A DNA stretch of 64,000 nucleotides from contig NC_084804.1 of the NCBI RefSeq assembly GCF_963583255.1, forward strand, positions 29,258,461-29,322,460, read 5' to 3'. Made by a program: the position numbers and the translations under genes. Positions 23,851-36,564 of the stretch are shown piece by piece (position 1 is the first letter of the stretch; the number at the start of each line of letters is the position of its first letter). Under the pieces are notes generated by a model. It did no database searches and had not been told where the DNA came from. It saw only the letters and a program-made list of their open reading frames with translations. The DNA comes from Pyrus communis. Taxonomy: Eukaryota > Streptophyta > Magnoliopsida > Rosales > Rosaceae.

Positions 23851-26246
23851 ATGCTCAAATCAAAACCCATCACCCCAAACTCTTCTCTCACCCTTCACTC
23901 TTCACCTCTCTGCCAATCAAGTATTTGCTACGAATATCAGCCGTCGACTTTTCACGTTTTTGCATCGAAGAGTGATCGTCGCAAGAGCTCTATAACTACA
24001 TGCATTGGCGGGAGTGCCCCAAATAACAGTAATGTGGGTTTGGTTGGGAGAGGAGAAGAAGAAGGAGAAGGAGAAATTAAAATCTGGGGGTGAAGATGAA
24101 GAGAGAGAGGAGTTGGCGGAACATATCATATGGAAGAAATGGAGAGGTCCCGCCACGGGGTTGTGGATTTCTGGAACGTGATGAGTCTCATCTGCACGGC
24201 CATCACTGGCCGGGGCAGCTCGACTGAGCTTGCTGCTCTCGGTAAGGATGAGTTCTACTACTACAACTACTGTTTTAAACTAGCTTGTTGAACTATTGAT
24301 GTTTTAGTATATGAACTTTCTTTTTTAAAGACTGAATTTGAATTTTGGAATTGAGAAAAAGGGTTCATCAATTTGATTGTGGTTTTGGATGGGCAGGTCC
24401 TGGAACACTGTTTTGAGATAACACGAATTGTTTGTTCATGATCCTTTCAATTGCAACTTCAAATATGGTTGCCACAGTGCTCGCCAAAAGGGTTCGTTTC
24501 TTCGCTGGTGTTCTTGTTTTCTGTAGTGTGATGTGATCAATTGTTATAAGCATCATTCTGTACTTACTGAGGCATGGATGGCATCAATTTGATACACATA
24601 TTTACACGCAAGAACACATGTACATCCCTTCGTACAGGGCTTTCGAAAAAGCTGCTATGCAAGAGTTACTATGAAAGTGTAGTTTATTCTGCATTTTCTA
24701 CGATTACAGAATTATTGTATACCGCATCGTGCATTTTTGAAACACTACTGCGTATACACTAGTAATAAGTAGTTTGTTGGTGTTAAATTTTTTGAGCCTT
24801 GTCTTGTACTTTTGTTTTTGTTGTAACATGAATTTTGCAGTTTCTTAGTTCTCTTCTTAATATGTGCTTCTCTCTTTCGGCTTACGTTTTTTCCATGTTA
24901 GTACTACTGTACTAGTGCAGGATAAAAATGGATAAAAATGAACTGCAGCATCAGATATCTATCTTGCTCTTTGTGGGTTGACTTGGCGAACTCTGATGCT
25001 TTTGTTCAAACAATTCCTTGGTCCATGGGCACTAACCGGTAATCAAGGCTGGTTCAACTTGTGGTTATATTTATATGACACAGAGATGGGCTTGTTAAAT
25101 TAACTTGTTTGTAGTTTTGTACCATTTTAGAGTTTGCACAAAAAGAATAGGCCATTAGTGGCTGATGAATTCTCTGATGTTAGTTTATTCAGCTTCTGCC
25201 GGACCCAAGAATGCGCATATTATACCTGCAGGAAGCAAATATGTTCAGGTTCGTTTTGTTTTGGACAAATCCTTACTCGGTTAAATAAATGTTGCTTGTT
25301 CCTAATTCCTATGCATAGAAAGTTTGATAGTTCTTCGTTTTGTAAGGTACCATAATGACAGAGTGCATAACCGTTGAATGTTTTCTGTTCTTTAGCTTTG
25401 GTTGTGTGGAATCTCACATATAACTTTGAGGGATTATATGAAAAACCTTCAGTGCACTTGTCCAAGCAGCTTGTTATATAGATATTCTGACAGTAGATTT
25501 GGGGATTAACTAAGGCCACCTGTTCACTCAATTTTTCTGCAGTCCTGTTAACTGAAGATGTACTTTCGGTCAGTAGATTCGGGGGTTAACATGGCCTGCG
25601 ATTCTTTTTGGATTGGCTGCTCAAAGTGCAAGGTGTGATGACTTTCATCTCTCCTGCATCATCGATCATCTCTGCAAGAAACTACTATATCAATCGCGTT
25701 AAGCCTCATAGTGGCATGCTGAATCTGATATCTTGTATTTCAACTTCCTAGTTTTGACTACTTCTATGGCCTCCGCATGCTTATCCTATACATATTTACC
25801 TCTTTTCCTTTGATAATTATGAAATTGAGGTTCTTATTGCTAAAACTACTTTCATGTTTCCTCTTCTATTCCCTATTCCCAGTCTCGGTATGAAAGATTC
25901 ACTCGGACCTTTAAAGGCTCTGGTGGTTGCCAGTGCAGTGAACGGCAGTGGTCATGTAGTCCTCTGCAACTCGTTACACTATGGTATTACTGGTGAAGAA
26001 TGGCCACAAATGGCATCACAAGCCGGATAAACATTTCCATATTTAACGTATCTCTTGTCAATACATTTTTAACAACTCAGTGTTTTACACATACACATTA
26101 TATGGTGCTGCCGCTGATCACCATGTGTTCCAGATTGTTTTTGCTTATACGATGATTGAAGCTCTGAAGAACAAAGGATTTACTGCCTTTTCCATCTCCG
26201 TTCCATCGTGTAGTGAATTTCTACAAATATTTGGGATTGCGAGTTA
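23851..26246 (+). pseudogene. Decayed, 3'-truncated tandem copy of the EDS5/DTX46-type MATE gene
   Basis: Exon-by-exon similarity to the intact gene at 28417 is clear: transit-peptide-like start at 23851 to 24241, then about 24397-24491, 24921-25038, 25193-25248, 25577-25632, 25883-26019 and 26147-26246, with most splice sites recognisable. They match intact exons 1 to 7. Damage is heavy. Exon 1 needs two frame changes (one at a G run near 24092, one between GPATGLW and MSLI). Exon 2 is frameshifted with stops, exon 3 has a small internal duplication (GATAAAAAT repeated), and exon 6 ends without a donor. Nothing like exons 8 to 14 follows. The copy cannot make a transporter. Confidence 0.85.
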
Positions 26247-26679
26247 GTGTTTATAACAATGTTCTCAACGGTGATGAGTATAGGACTCACTGTGAGTCCA
26301 GCAAACATCAATGGCTGAGGAAAGCGTCACACACGATTGACGCTAGCTTTTCCTTATGCATTGACAACTTGTATTTCTCTTGACCAATTTGTCAGGTTTT
26401 CAATGTAGAATATATAAGTGCTTCCTATTAACTGTGTACATAATTTTGGCGTTCAAAGTTGCCATTTGATAGCTAAACATTGCATTAAGATGAGATTTCA
26501 GTTTAACACAATGTACTTTTGATTTGAAAAATGATGAATACAGATCCAGAAAAATACATGAACTACACCAGCCCCGAAATAAAACTCGCAGTCAGAATCA
26601 AGGGGTTCCAATCCCATTACCAGTATTTTCGGAATGAGAATGGACCAGCATCCAACAATATGCAAAAGAGACTTGTAAC

Positions 26680-27770
26680 TCAGTCAAGTAAAACTAGACT
26701 CTCGTTATACACATCAATGTATCTGCTCAAGCCATAAAAACTCAGTTCGATTCCTGTATACTTAACCTGTTGTGATTTAGGATCATATAAAACCAACTCT
26801 CGGGAATGCCAGTTTTCTTTTCTTGCCGCAAGATGAACTTCATCCTCTGTCGTAATGCCTAGCGCCCACGCAATCTCTCCACTTCGTGGAAGAATAATTG
26901 TGCGAATCATTTTCCAAGTATCCCTTCCCAGAACCCATATGTCACAGTACCGATCATTCACATTTTGTCTTAGATGAAACAAAGAGAGATTTCTTGAGTA
27001 CATGAATACTAATTGCATTACTAGTTGTCTTGATCACGCTTACTAGTCTTTCAGGAAGCGTCATGGTCTGGAAACTCTCGCTGCGCAGATCAAATGATAG
27101 GATCGAGTAGCAACGTGGAGAGAAATCCTCAACAATCCAATACACAACTCCATTTAAGCATGCACTTTTATCCTGCAAATAGGCATTATGTGAAACCGGG
27201 GGAACAGATGACCTGATTCTTCTCCAAGAATCCAACTTAAGGCTGTAAACCTCAGCTTCGCAGATACTCTCTGCGCATCCAGCCCTCACAATTTGCACAA
27301 CTTTATAATCGTTTTCTCAATGATCGAAGCCAAACCCGAGTGTAGTGATAGCGAATTGCGTGCAACAAATGAGGCATTTGAAGTCTCTTCATTTTTCTGA
27401 TTGACGGATTCCATAGATACATACAATTGTCAAATGTAGCATCAGATATGCAAACCAAACCAGTGCATGAACCGAAAACAGAGAAACCGGAACTGATCAA
27501 GTCCCTAGGAAGTTCAAAATCCAAACACTTGACATATGTTTGAGCACAAAAGAGTGACAAACACTTTGCATTGCTAGTGCTGATAAGTAGATAACCACCA
27601 TAACCACCAGCACTTTTCCTGGCATTCCAGTCGAGATGCGCGCTTACAAAACTTGGGCTGCTAATTAAAGCGCTCCAAGATTTGCAAACGCGTCTCGACT
27701 GCAACAGAGATTTCACATGCAATCTTGCAAAGATTTCGAAAAAGAGTGCAAGGGGTATGCGTTTGAACAT
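26680..27770 (-). pseudogene. F-box protein gene (F-box associated/kelch type), frameshifted
   Basis: The product class is the substrate receptor of SCF ubiquitin ligases. From the ATG at 27770 the N-terminus shows an F-box (RIPLALFFEIFARLHVKSLL, then RRVCKSWSALI, residues about 4-40), then the F-box-associated domain (LWNPSIRKMKRL). The frame is lost near 27345. The following frame continues the domain (GFGFDH, an in-frame TGA, then DYKVVQIVRAGC and CLNGVVYWI). A second shift near 27020 leads to NVNDRYCDIWVLGRDTW, then ESLVLLD and stop. The domain order fits one ancestral frame of about 360 codons in a single exon. Two frameshifts and one stop argue for a pseudogene, though assembly errors are possible for the shifts. 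It lies tail-to-tail with the decayed MATE copy and diverges from the intact MATE gene. Confidence 0.8.
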
Positions 27771-28416
27771 GTTGTAAACAAAACAGTATACAAAACTCGA
27801 GTCCTTTTACCAAAACAAAAAGTGCTTTCTGAAAAAGCATTTCATTTACGAAAGTAGAAGAAATGCCTCATTGATTTGATTTTATGGAGAGAAGAGGCAA
27901 TGGGGAAAAGAGGAGGCGAGGAAGGATGTGAATACTAGTTGGCAAATGAAGTTATCTCCCTCCATGCCAAGAAAGCAAAGGAGATCTCAGAACACATGGC
28001 TGCCATGTGGCGGTAGTGGGTTGTTTTTATTTTTTATTCCAAGATAATGGGTCACTATTCCAAGCATTTGGAGTGTAAAACTTTACTTTTAATTTATTTT
28101 TATGGCGTACGATAATAGTCACAACATTAACATCTCGTGTTTACCCATACCATGTAGATTTAATTTAAACTTATTATATTAGCACCCTAAATAAATATCG
28201 TTGAATACACCTAACCGCCAAAGAAGAACACGAAAAGGCCGCAATCCTTCCACGAGGCACCAACCCGGTTCACTTGAACTTGGACCAATACAAACCACTC
28301 GCCTTCCATCATCCTCTCCTCTCCTGTCAGCTTTTTCTTTCATTTTCCCGACTTTCTCTCCTTTATTTTCCCAAGTTCCGCACTTTCCCGCAAAGTGAAA
28401 AAACAAATACAAAGAA
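27771..28416. other. Divergent intergenic region between F-box relic and MATE gene
   Basis: About 650 bp must hold the promoter and 5' UTR of the MATE gene. The last 200 bp before its ATG are C/T-rich (CCTCTCCTCTCCTG-type tracts), as in many plant leaders. I see no convincing TATA box at a fixed distance. Confidence 0.4.
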
Positions 28417-28911
28417 ATGCAAACCAAAACCCTGGTAGCTCACTCTCCTCTTCTCCTCCAAAACCCTACTCGTTTCTTCACAAACCCACCACATTTCTAT
28501 TTCACCCCACGCATTAACCACACACCACCTGGCCTCCCCAAACTCCACTTCTCCACCCCATTACGCCGCCGTAACCGGTTCGCAACCGCCTGCATTGGCG
28601 ACGGGGTTCTTATCGGAGACAATGGGAGCCATGCTTCTCCAGTATCTGAAGAAGTTGAAGTTGTGGAGGTTAAGAGAGAAGAATTGGAGAGTAAGAGCAC
28701 ATGGGATCAGATGAAGGAGATTGCAGTGTTTACAGGACCCGCCACTGGTCTTTGGCTGTGTGGCCCACTTATGAGTCTCATTGACACAGTCGTCATTGGT
28801 CAGGGAAGCTCAATTGAGCTTGCTGCTTTGGGTGGGTACTCTATTATTCTGCTTCACTTGTTCTTTTTATTTGGGTTTTATTGATTTATTACTTTCTTTT
28901 TTTGAACAATA

Positions 28912-28945
<34 letters not shown>

Positions 28946-31900
28946 TAAACTACTCTAATGTACAGAGAAGAGAATTCGAACTTAGCGATGGGGCGGGCAG
29001 ATTGTCCCGACCAACTGGCCTAACCCACCTCCGCTTTTTCTGTATTGGTTTAACTTATGGATGCTGAGTCTGTTTTCTGCTATTTTTCTAGGACCTGGAA
29101 CTGTGATGTGTGATAGTCTGAGTTATGTGTTCATGTTCCTTTCTGTTGCAACTTCAAATATGGTTGCTACTGCCCTTGCTAAAGGGGTTAGTTTCTCCTC
29201 TTGTCCTGATGCTTATGTGACATTATGGTGAATCAATTTGTATGCTTGTGTTGATTGCGAAAATGAGTTCGACGCTCCTTTTCCATGTTTTTGGTACATT
29301 TCTTTTGCCACATTGATTCAGAATATGAATTTTCTTCGGCAATGGTGCAACTTGCCAGGAAATTAAAAGGATTCTAAGAATCGTATTATGTATTGTACAG
29401 AACATGAAGGTATGAACTTTCTTAGGCTGAAAACAACAGAGGGATTGGTTGCCAGATTAGGAAATATTGGAATGCCTGCCAATAAATCCATAATGTGTGC
29501 TTTTGGATTCTTGTGCTAGATCATGTGCAATATTAATCACCATTTTCTCTTAGCATGATTTTGTTATATTGTCTGACTATCTAGTATTGGTGCAGGATAG
29601 AAATGAAGCTCAACATCACATATCTATCTTGCTCTTTATCGGATTGACATGTGGCTTCGCAATGCTTATATTTACAAGATTCTTCGGTTCATGGGCATTA
29701 ACTGGTAAGAGGGACTGGTACATGTTTTCTATATATTTACATTAAAAGAAATATCGGGTGCTTGATTTTGTTTGTTGTTATCTCATTAATGCATTTTAGC
29801 AAACAGTAAATAACAAGAGTTTTATGAGTCTGTAAAAGTAGCATAGATGAGTCATGACTAATGCAATTCTGGTTTTTCAGCTTTCAGTGGACCAAAGAAC
29901 GCTCATCTTATTCCTGCAGCAAATACATATGTTCAGGTTTCTTCCTTTTTCTTATTTAGGCCATTTATATGCTATTTTCTTTGAGTTGGTTACTCATTTT
30001 TCAGAAGATACTTTCCTTTAAATCAATTACCTGGTCGAGAAGTGTTGAATATCAGAGAAATTTTGTTTTGTTTGTTTGTTTTTGTTAGAACTTGTTTTCT
30101 ATGAATCATTAGAAGGTCGCATATACTTGGAACAATAATAAGCTAGACTCTGCATTTTCTTATCAAGCTATCCTTCCCCAGGAGGTTCTTTTTTGGTATT
30201 TTCCTATTGCCATTTTTCATATTTCTCATTTGTTAGGTCCACATTAATACTTGTGAACTAGGTTCTAAACAACGTATTTGCAACGTTAGTTTCTTCATGA
30301 AAAAAAACCAGTAATTGCTCGATAATATCTTGTTAGAAAGACAATTTTTTCTTAATTGGTTGTTTTGATATTGCATGCATTATCTTCATGGCTGACTGTT
30401 AGCTAGTGTCTATCATCTTACGAGAATAGAGTATGGTATAGATCAACCGAAGAGGTATGCATTAAAGTATTTGCCCCAAGGAGGAATCCTAGAATTCCGT
30501 ATTGACGTGTCCTTTGCTCTTTTATGACTGGAAAATAGATTTGTTACCATTTGTCCTATACTCTTGCACATAATTTCTTTTCAATGGCTTTGTAATTGAA
30601 CACGATATTTTCTGTTGGTAGATACGAGGTTTGGCGTGGCCCGCAGTTCTTATTGGTTTGATTACTCAGAGTGCAAGGTTAGATATTTCTTCTTCTCTTC
30701 CCATTCATTAGTACGGCATAGCTGTGCTCTTTGTTCAAAATCATCGAAAACTATACAACAATGAATATTGTTAAGTCCAAACATCTTTTTTGGGATATTA
30801 AATCTATTGGTTGAAAAGAATTAACTGCCAGAGAAAGTAAGGCAATATGTATGCACTAGAAATTCAAATTCCAGCAAGTAAACATGACTGATTATATGAA
30901 CTAGCATGTCAAAATTAAGTGTGAACAAGCACTCTTGTTTATTGCCTAAGTAAATGCTCTCTGGCATTCACCAAAAAAAAAATGTAAATGCTCTCTGGCT
31001 TGTCCAAAACAAGTATAAGGCAAGCATTTATGTTTGACTCGAAGACTTATTTGTTGCCCAAGGGAAAGTTATCTCTAGCAGGGGATTTTAAATACTGAGG
31101 TTAATGAGATTGTAAGCAGCTGTGAGTTCATGTTCGTACTCTGATATTGTCAATATGTTTCCCAGTCTTGGCATGAAAGATTCATGGGGTCCTTTGAAGG
31201 CCTTGGCGGTAGCCAGTGCTATAAATGGCATTGGTGATGTAGTCCTGTGCAGTTTTTTAGGCTATGGTATTGCGGGTGCAGCATGGGCAACAATGGTGTC
31301 ACAGGTGTGTGGGACATGCATCATAATATGTCATATAACGTTTGAATATTTTATTATATGTTCTTGACTCGTTAATTTCCTCTTTTATTTCTATTTACTG
31401 GTATGGTTTTAGGTTGTTGCAGGATATATGATGATTCAAGCTTTGAACAATAAAGGATATAATGCATATGCCTTCTCTGTTCCCTCGCCCAAAGAACTTC
31501 TAATAGTATTTGAGCTTGCTGCTCCAGTGGTTCTAACAATGATGTCGAAGGTTTCAGTTTTTCCAATTATATTTCTCTATCTATTCTCATGTTTTAACTT
31601 CATCGTTCATTTCTTCAATACTCTCACAACTGCCGGGGAGACTCTGGGGAGCACTTTTGTTAACCACCCTCAAGTGATGGTGAATATTACCACCACATTA
31701 ATTGCCGTTGGATGAGCTTGATTAAATTTGTGTGCTACACAAATCTCAAAATTCAAATCCAACGGCAATAATATGGTAGTAATGCTCACCACCACTTAAG
31801 GGTGGTGACCGGAAAAAAATGCTCTCTAGGGTGTACGTGTTAATGCTCCTGACCACAATGTTGGCGTCACATTCACAACGACGAGCCTCAACACATTGTG

Positions 31901-34900
31901 TTCGAAAAACAATCAAATCAATCTATAGTACATTCTATAAATTTAATAACTGAACACTATGACGGACTTACACTGTTTTTGTTTTGTAAACAAAACATAT
32001 ATATTTTTTTTATTTATGGGCACGATATCAATAACCAAACAAACTTGATCACCAAGTTCAACAAATATATACCATAAATTAAGCAACCAGTAGTCTACTG
32101 ATCTATTAGGGAGCACCCAAACAAAAGTTACGCAACCAAGAAGCAAGGATGACTATTGGTTAAGAGTATTATTATAATTCTAATGTACAGCTGTCTGGAA
32201 GAAGGAACCATTTTCTTTCAAGAAGACTAGGTCTTTAGAATTGATTCTCTGATACTATTTAAGAGAAAAGAAGAGAGTGAGATGCTTTAATCATAACTTT
32301 GATAAGGATTTAAATGGAATATACTCCTAACAAGTAATAGGATACTAAGCCATATGTTATAACTTACTTAGAATCCTATCTACAGGTGGCTTTCTACACT
32401 CTCATTGTATACTTTGCAACATCAATGGGAACAAACATCATTGCTGCTCATCAGGTTAGTTGTGGTAAACTTGTAATGTTAGTTGATTACTCTATTTGGA
32501 GATAAGTGACGGTTATTTTCATAGATGAGTAATGACTTACCTGACTTACCATTCACTCACCAGGTCATGATTCAAACATTCTTCATCTGCACGGTGTGGG
32601 GTGAACCTCTCTGTCAAACTGCACAATCATTTATGCCTGAGTTGATATATGGAGTAAAGCGTAGTTTGCCTAAGGTTTGTCATACTGCAAGTCTATTTGT
32701 ATGATAACATTTAACCTTGATATTGGTTGTATTTATTGTGATATGAAGAGTTTTCATGTATATTCTGTTCTTGGTTGTATTGGTGGAGATTTGAAGAATT
32801 TTCATGTGTATTTTGCTCTTGGTTGATGGTTGAAAATTTTCTTTTAATTTTTCATGGATACTTCGTCTCTTTAGAGTCTAGAATGGCTTGGATTGGATAA
32901 TTCACTAGATTTAACGAATGTTGAATGAACAATGGATGCCCACTTGCATATTGTGTCAAAGTGAAGGTAGAAATGAAGCCATGAAGAAATCATTTCCCTC
33001 CTTATCCTACTATTTTGTGGGAGATAGGAGAGATAAGCTTTGTTCATCACTAATCCATCTTCTTCCTACTTGGACAAAAGATGCAAGTGGTGATCCTTTT
33101 ATTCATTCAACATTCTTTGATACCAGCGAGGTGTCCAAATCCTAAACAACAAATGAGGCTTTTTTTGTATAGAATACTCTGCTTTTGATGAATATAATGG
33201 GGGTGATGGCTATTTTGTTTATTTTCTTCTGAAAACTTTATGACATAAAACAGGCTCGGATGCTGCTCAAGTCACTTGTCGTTATTGGAGCTCTACTTGG
33301 TTTGGTATTAGGAATTGTGGGAACATCTGTTCCATGGTTTTTTCCTGGTATATTTACACCCGACCAGAAGATCATACAGGAGGTTGGCTCTCTATTTTTA
33401 TTATTCGAACTCCTTACTGTCTTTCTACTTATAATTTCATCTGTGGACATTACTTCTAAGTGGCCTTGTGGTATCTGGAGCAAGGGAAGATTTAAGTTGG
33501 GTTTTGTCTCTACTTTGTAAGTTGTCAATCATTCAATCGTACCTACAGCTTTCCACCAAATCACATGATATAAGTAGACTGTGAGTTGTGACAACTGCTC
33601 CCAATTGATACCACCATTTATTCTTCAAAGGCATTTAACTTTTGAGCTCCAAATATCTGTATGTACGTCTGTGTGCGTGTGTATGTTATTTTGATTATTT
33701 CCCAGGGCTTCCGTTGATCTTGAAACATTGTAATAACTGAGTGAATACTTTCTGCAAACATTTTTACTATTGATTCTCTATTATATGTTAACGCAGATGC
33801 ATAAAGTGCTGATACCATTTTTTTTGGCATTGGCCGTGACACCGGCTATTCTCGCATTTGAAGGAACATTGCTGGTATGCTTGATTTTATCTTCAGTGAT
33901 GATTTTTCATATGTTCTTATGGTACCCATGTCATGTCATTGCATATCTTGTGCCTGTCTTGGAACAACGATAGTTGAAAACTGAGTCATGTCTGTGCTGT
34001 GTTTCCGGTGGAAGTAATAGACAGTTAATCCTGTTTACATTGATGGGTTTGCAGTAGATAAATACCATGGAATAGACCCGTTCATCTTGTTGATGAAGCT
34101 CTTAAGGGTTTTAATAAATCTAATAATCATGTTAATTTTTTAGGACAAGGGAAGCAGTTACCCCAGAAGTAGAGATAGTAATAGTTCAGTTCTTTTGGGC
34201 CCTATATTTCATAATCTCGCAAATCTTTTCTTCTCTTAGCCGTTCTGGAACATTTTTGTACTGCCTGAATTGGAAGTCATGGATTTCGTTTGTTCTTTAA
34301 ATTTGAGTATCGCAGCACGAAGGCCAACCTACTTAACAAGATATAGAGTTTTGCAACTGTTGTTTTACTTTCTGATTATCAAATCCCAAATTAAGCTTGC
34401 TTTCATAAGACTATAATTTGTAGTTCAAACTTGCGTTGCTATTTTGTTCTTGGTTTTATGTATTTACTAGAGTTCTTTTACATAATAGGCAAATTACTTT
34501 TTGCTTTATTGTAAGTGTACTGTCTTTTTTTTTTCAGGCCGGACGAGATCTAAAATTTATTAGTCTGTCAATGAGTGGATGTTTTAGTTTAGGTGCACTT
34601 CTACTGCTGGTGAGTATCTCTTGTTATTTTCTGGTGTATACTTCAAGAGTGATTAGTTTTTCATTGTTTATACATATAATTTCACCATCCCATTTTTTCT
34701 TTCACCAGTTTGTTAGTAGTAGAGGATGTGGTTTAGCAGGCTGTTGGTGGGCACTGGTAGGATTTCAATGGGTAAGAGCACCATCTTTGTTCTAGCGTCT
34801 TGTATTTTCTGTTTCAACTTATCTGAGTATTTCACCCAAAAGAAAACTTATCTGAATACAAACTTTCACTTTCAGGCTCGGCTTTTTCTGTCTTTACAGC

Positions 34901-34977
34901 GCGCTACATCCACCAACGGCATACTTTACTCTGAAGATACGAGCCGGTATCAACAAGAAAAACTCAGAGCTGTTTAG
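28417..34977 (+). CDS. Chloroplast MATE transporter, DETOXIFICATION 46/47 (EDS5-like)
   Basis: Fourteen exons join in frame to 543 residues, the same length as Arabidopsis EDS5: 28417-28831, 29092-29186, 29596-29704, 29881-29936, 30622-30677, 31166-31304, 31413-31550, 32386-32454, 32564-32674, 33254-33382, 33797-33874, 34538-34609, 34709-34771 and 34876-34977. All introns are GT-AG. Residues 1 to about 70 are Ser/Thr/Pro/Arg-rich, like a plastid transit peptide; an acidic linker follows, then the MATE core of 12 membrane segments. Recognisable pieces are [90 protein letters not shown] and [14 protein letters not shown]5 exports isochorismate from plastids for salicylate synthesis, and DTX46 is its close homologue; which one this is needs a tree. 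Transposon debris sits in introns 1 and 7. A decayed copy lies just upstream. Confidence 0.93.
28898..29035 (-). mobile_element. SINE in intron 1 of the MATE gene, with (AT)n tail
   Basis: On the minus strand the sequence shows an A box (GGCCAGTTGGTCGGG, 29006-29020) and a B box (AGTTCGAATTCT, 28971-28982), followed by an (AT)n microsatellite (about 28916-28941) and a short A tail next to GAACAATACG. It fills roughly half of the 260-bp intron and must therefore be tolerated by splicing. I saw no clean target duplication. Confidence 0.6.
31642..31831. repeat. Foldback MITE in intron 7 of the MATE gene
   Basis: Two arms of roughly 80-85 bp are imperfect inverted repeats. The left arm has GCACTTTT, ACCACCCTCAAGTGATGGTG and TTGCCGTTGGAT. 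The right arm read in reverse has GCATTTTT, ACCACCCTTAAGTGGTGGTG and TTGCCGTTGGAT. The ends are CTCTGGGGAGCAC and its diverged inverse ATGCTCTCTAGG. There is no coding capacity. A one-arm relative lies at 1405-1492. Confidence 0.7.
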
Positions 34978-35494
34978 GTCCAGAATCATATAAATGCATG
35001 AGATAAACGGTGAAATCTTGGTGAAGGGTCAAAATGCAGTGTTACCATTTTAGGAGATACGAAATAGAGGTTGACGGTTGACACTAGTTTTTTTGTCTGC
35101 AACAAGGCCGAAAGCACGAGCAAGTTGCAACCTCATGAACAAATGAGCAGATGGAGGCAATGTTTGGCTTCAAGAAAGAATTTCTGAGCAGCTATGCTGG
35201 TTCCCTGTTTGATCAATGTTGTAAAACTCTCTGCATTATGTATCTGTCCCAAAAACACGAACTCGTCTTCACCGCAGAAAATTTCAGTGGATACCTGTTG
35301 AAAATTTGCATAATCTGGCTGGTACCCTTTAAAAATTAACAGTTTCGGTATTGTCCTACTGAAAAACCATTTCAGTGCATTCCTGGGGAAAAACTAAAAA
35401 ACTTTGTCAGAGAGCTCAAGCGAAAGATCCTCACGTTTTTGTTAGTCTTCTACCAAAAACTTGTAAAATGGTAAATTAATATGTATTTTCCCCG
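34978..35494 (+). other. Probable 3' UTR and downstream flank of the MATE gene
   Basis: No gene is seen. The 62-codon frame at 35151 has no recognisable motif. Confidence 0.4.
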
Positions 35495-35558
35495 GCGACT
35501 TGCCTCACTCTGAAGACATATGAGCCGCTTTAAATTGGAAAAACTAAGAGCTGTTTAG
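35495..35558 (+). pseudogene. Relic of the last MATE exon
   Basis: The segment ending ACTAAGAGCTGTTTAG at 35558 aligns with the end of exon 14 (ACTCAGAGCTGTTTAG at 34977), including CTCTGAAGA and GAGCCG motifs and the stop codon. It is frameshifted. It lies about 580 bp after the real end, so the 3' part of a second MATE copy once stood here. That could be the missing end of the 5' decayed copy after an unequal exchange. Confidence 0.65.
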
Positions 35559-35589
35559 TAAGCATATCATGTTGGCTGTTTTAAATTGA

Positions 35590-35800
35590 CTGAGTGTTTA
35601 TATAAAAGTATTTGAAATCATTTTTTGTAAAAATACAAGTGAATTTTGTAAAAACACTTGAGTGCTTCATACAAGTATATGACTGGTACTTCTTTCAAAA
35701 TGCACTTCAAGTGTTATTGGAATCCAAAAATACTTTCATTAAAAGAGTTTTCAGTTATTTTAAAAGTAATTTTAAAATACCTGCAAGTTTCTAGCAGCCA
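35590..35800. repeat. MITE, family shared with 49374-49594
   Basis: The order of motifs (AAGTATTTGAAATCA, an AAAACAC-rich part, GGTACTTCTTTC, CACTTCAAGTG, TTGGAATCCAAAAAT, CTTTCATTAAAAG, TTTCAGTTATTTTAAAAG) follows that at 49374-49594 in the same orientation, with many substitutions. No coding capacity. Confidence 0.55.
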
Positions 35801-35974
35801 AAAATGAGTAAGGTACTCTACTTAAAGTTCCAAACATGAAGAAATGTTTTTTTTTTTTCCGTTTTATCTCCACATATAATTATCACCATAGATTTTTATT
35901 TAGTTTTACATGTTTAATTTGAAAGTGTGTTTAACTTTGTAAGATTTTTTTAGTGTGAATTTTGTAAGTTTTTT

Positions 35975-36564
35975 AGGGCCTGTTTGGTAGTGTACTTGAA
36001 TCCAACTTTTTAAACTAAAAAACAATTTTCAAGTTTTAAGCCTTAAAAACTTGTTTGGTAGGACTATTTTCAAAAATTAAAATCAAGACTAACTCAAAAA
36101 TATAGTCTATTATCTAAAAACATAAAAAAAATGAGTTTTTAAACTTAAACTCATTCCTTTCTTTTCTCTCCCTCCTCCCCTCTCACTCCAAATCTATCTC
36201 TCTCTTTTCTTCTTTCTCTCTCCTCTTTTTTTTTACCTTTTTCGTCTTTCCTCCAATCCGCTATTTTCATTCTTTAGATTCTTTTTCTCACCCATCTTCC
36301 TCTTTATCTCGTCCGATCCTCTCTCTTCTTTCTTTTTCCTTCAATCATCTCTTATTTTCTTTCCTCCTCTCTCCTCTTTCTACCTCTCTTGCAACCCCCT
36401 CTTTTTAGATCTCTTTGTTCTAGTTTAAGTCATAAGATTTAAAATTTTTAAATTGCAAACCAATCAAGTTTTTGAATCTTAAAGAAAATTGTTTTCAAGA
36501 AATTTTCTTAAAAAATGTTTTGAGAAATTATAAAAATTTTCAAATAGGATACCAAACAGACCTT
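35975..36564. repeat. MITE with AGGGCCTGTTTGGTA-type inverted ends
   Basis: The left end is AGGGCCTGTTTGGTA and the right end reads, inverted, AAGGTCTGTTTGGTA. Length is about 590 bp. Such ends are typical of non-autonomous hAT-type elements in plants. The centre is a long C/T-rich tract (about 36160-36420). I could not define an 8-bp target duplication with confidence. Confidence 0.7.

Noticed and set aside
23699..23995. Several overlapping 80-100-codon frames
   Set aside because: Only the 23851 frame corresponds to the transit-peptide part of the decayed MATE copy; the others are overlapping frames of the same DNA.
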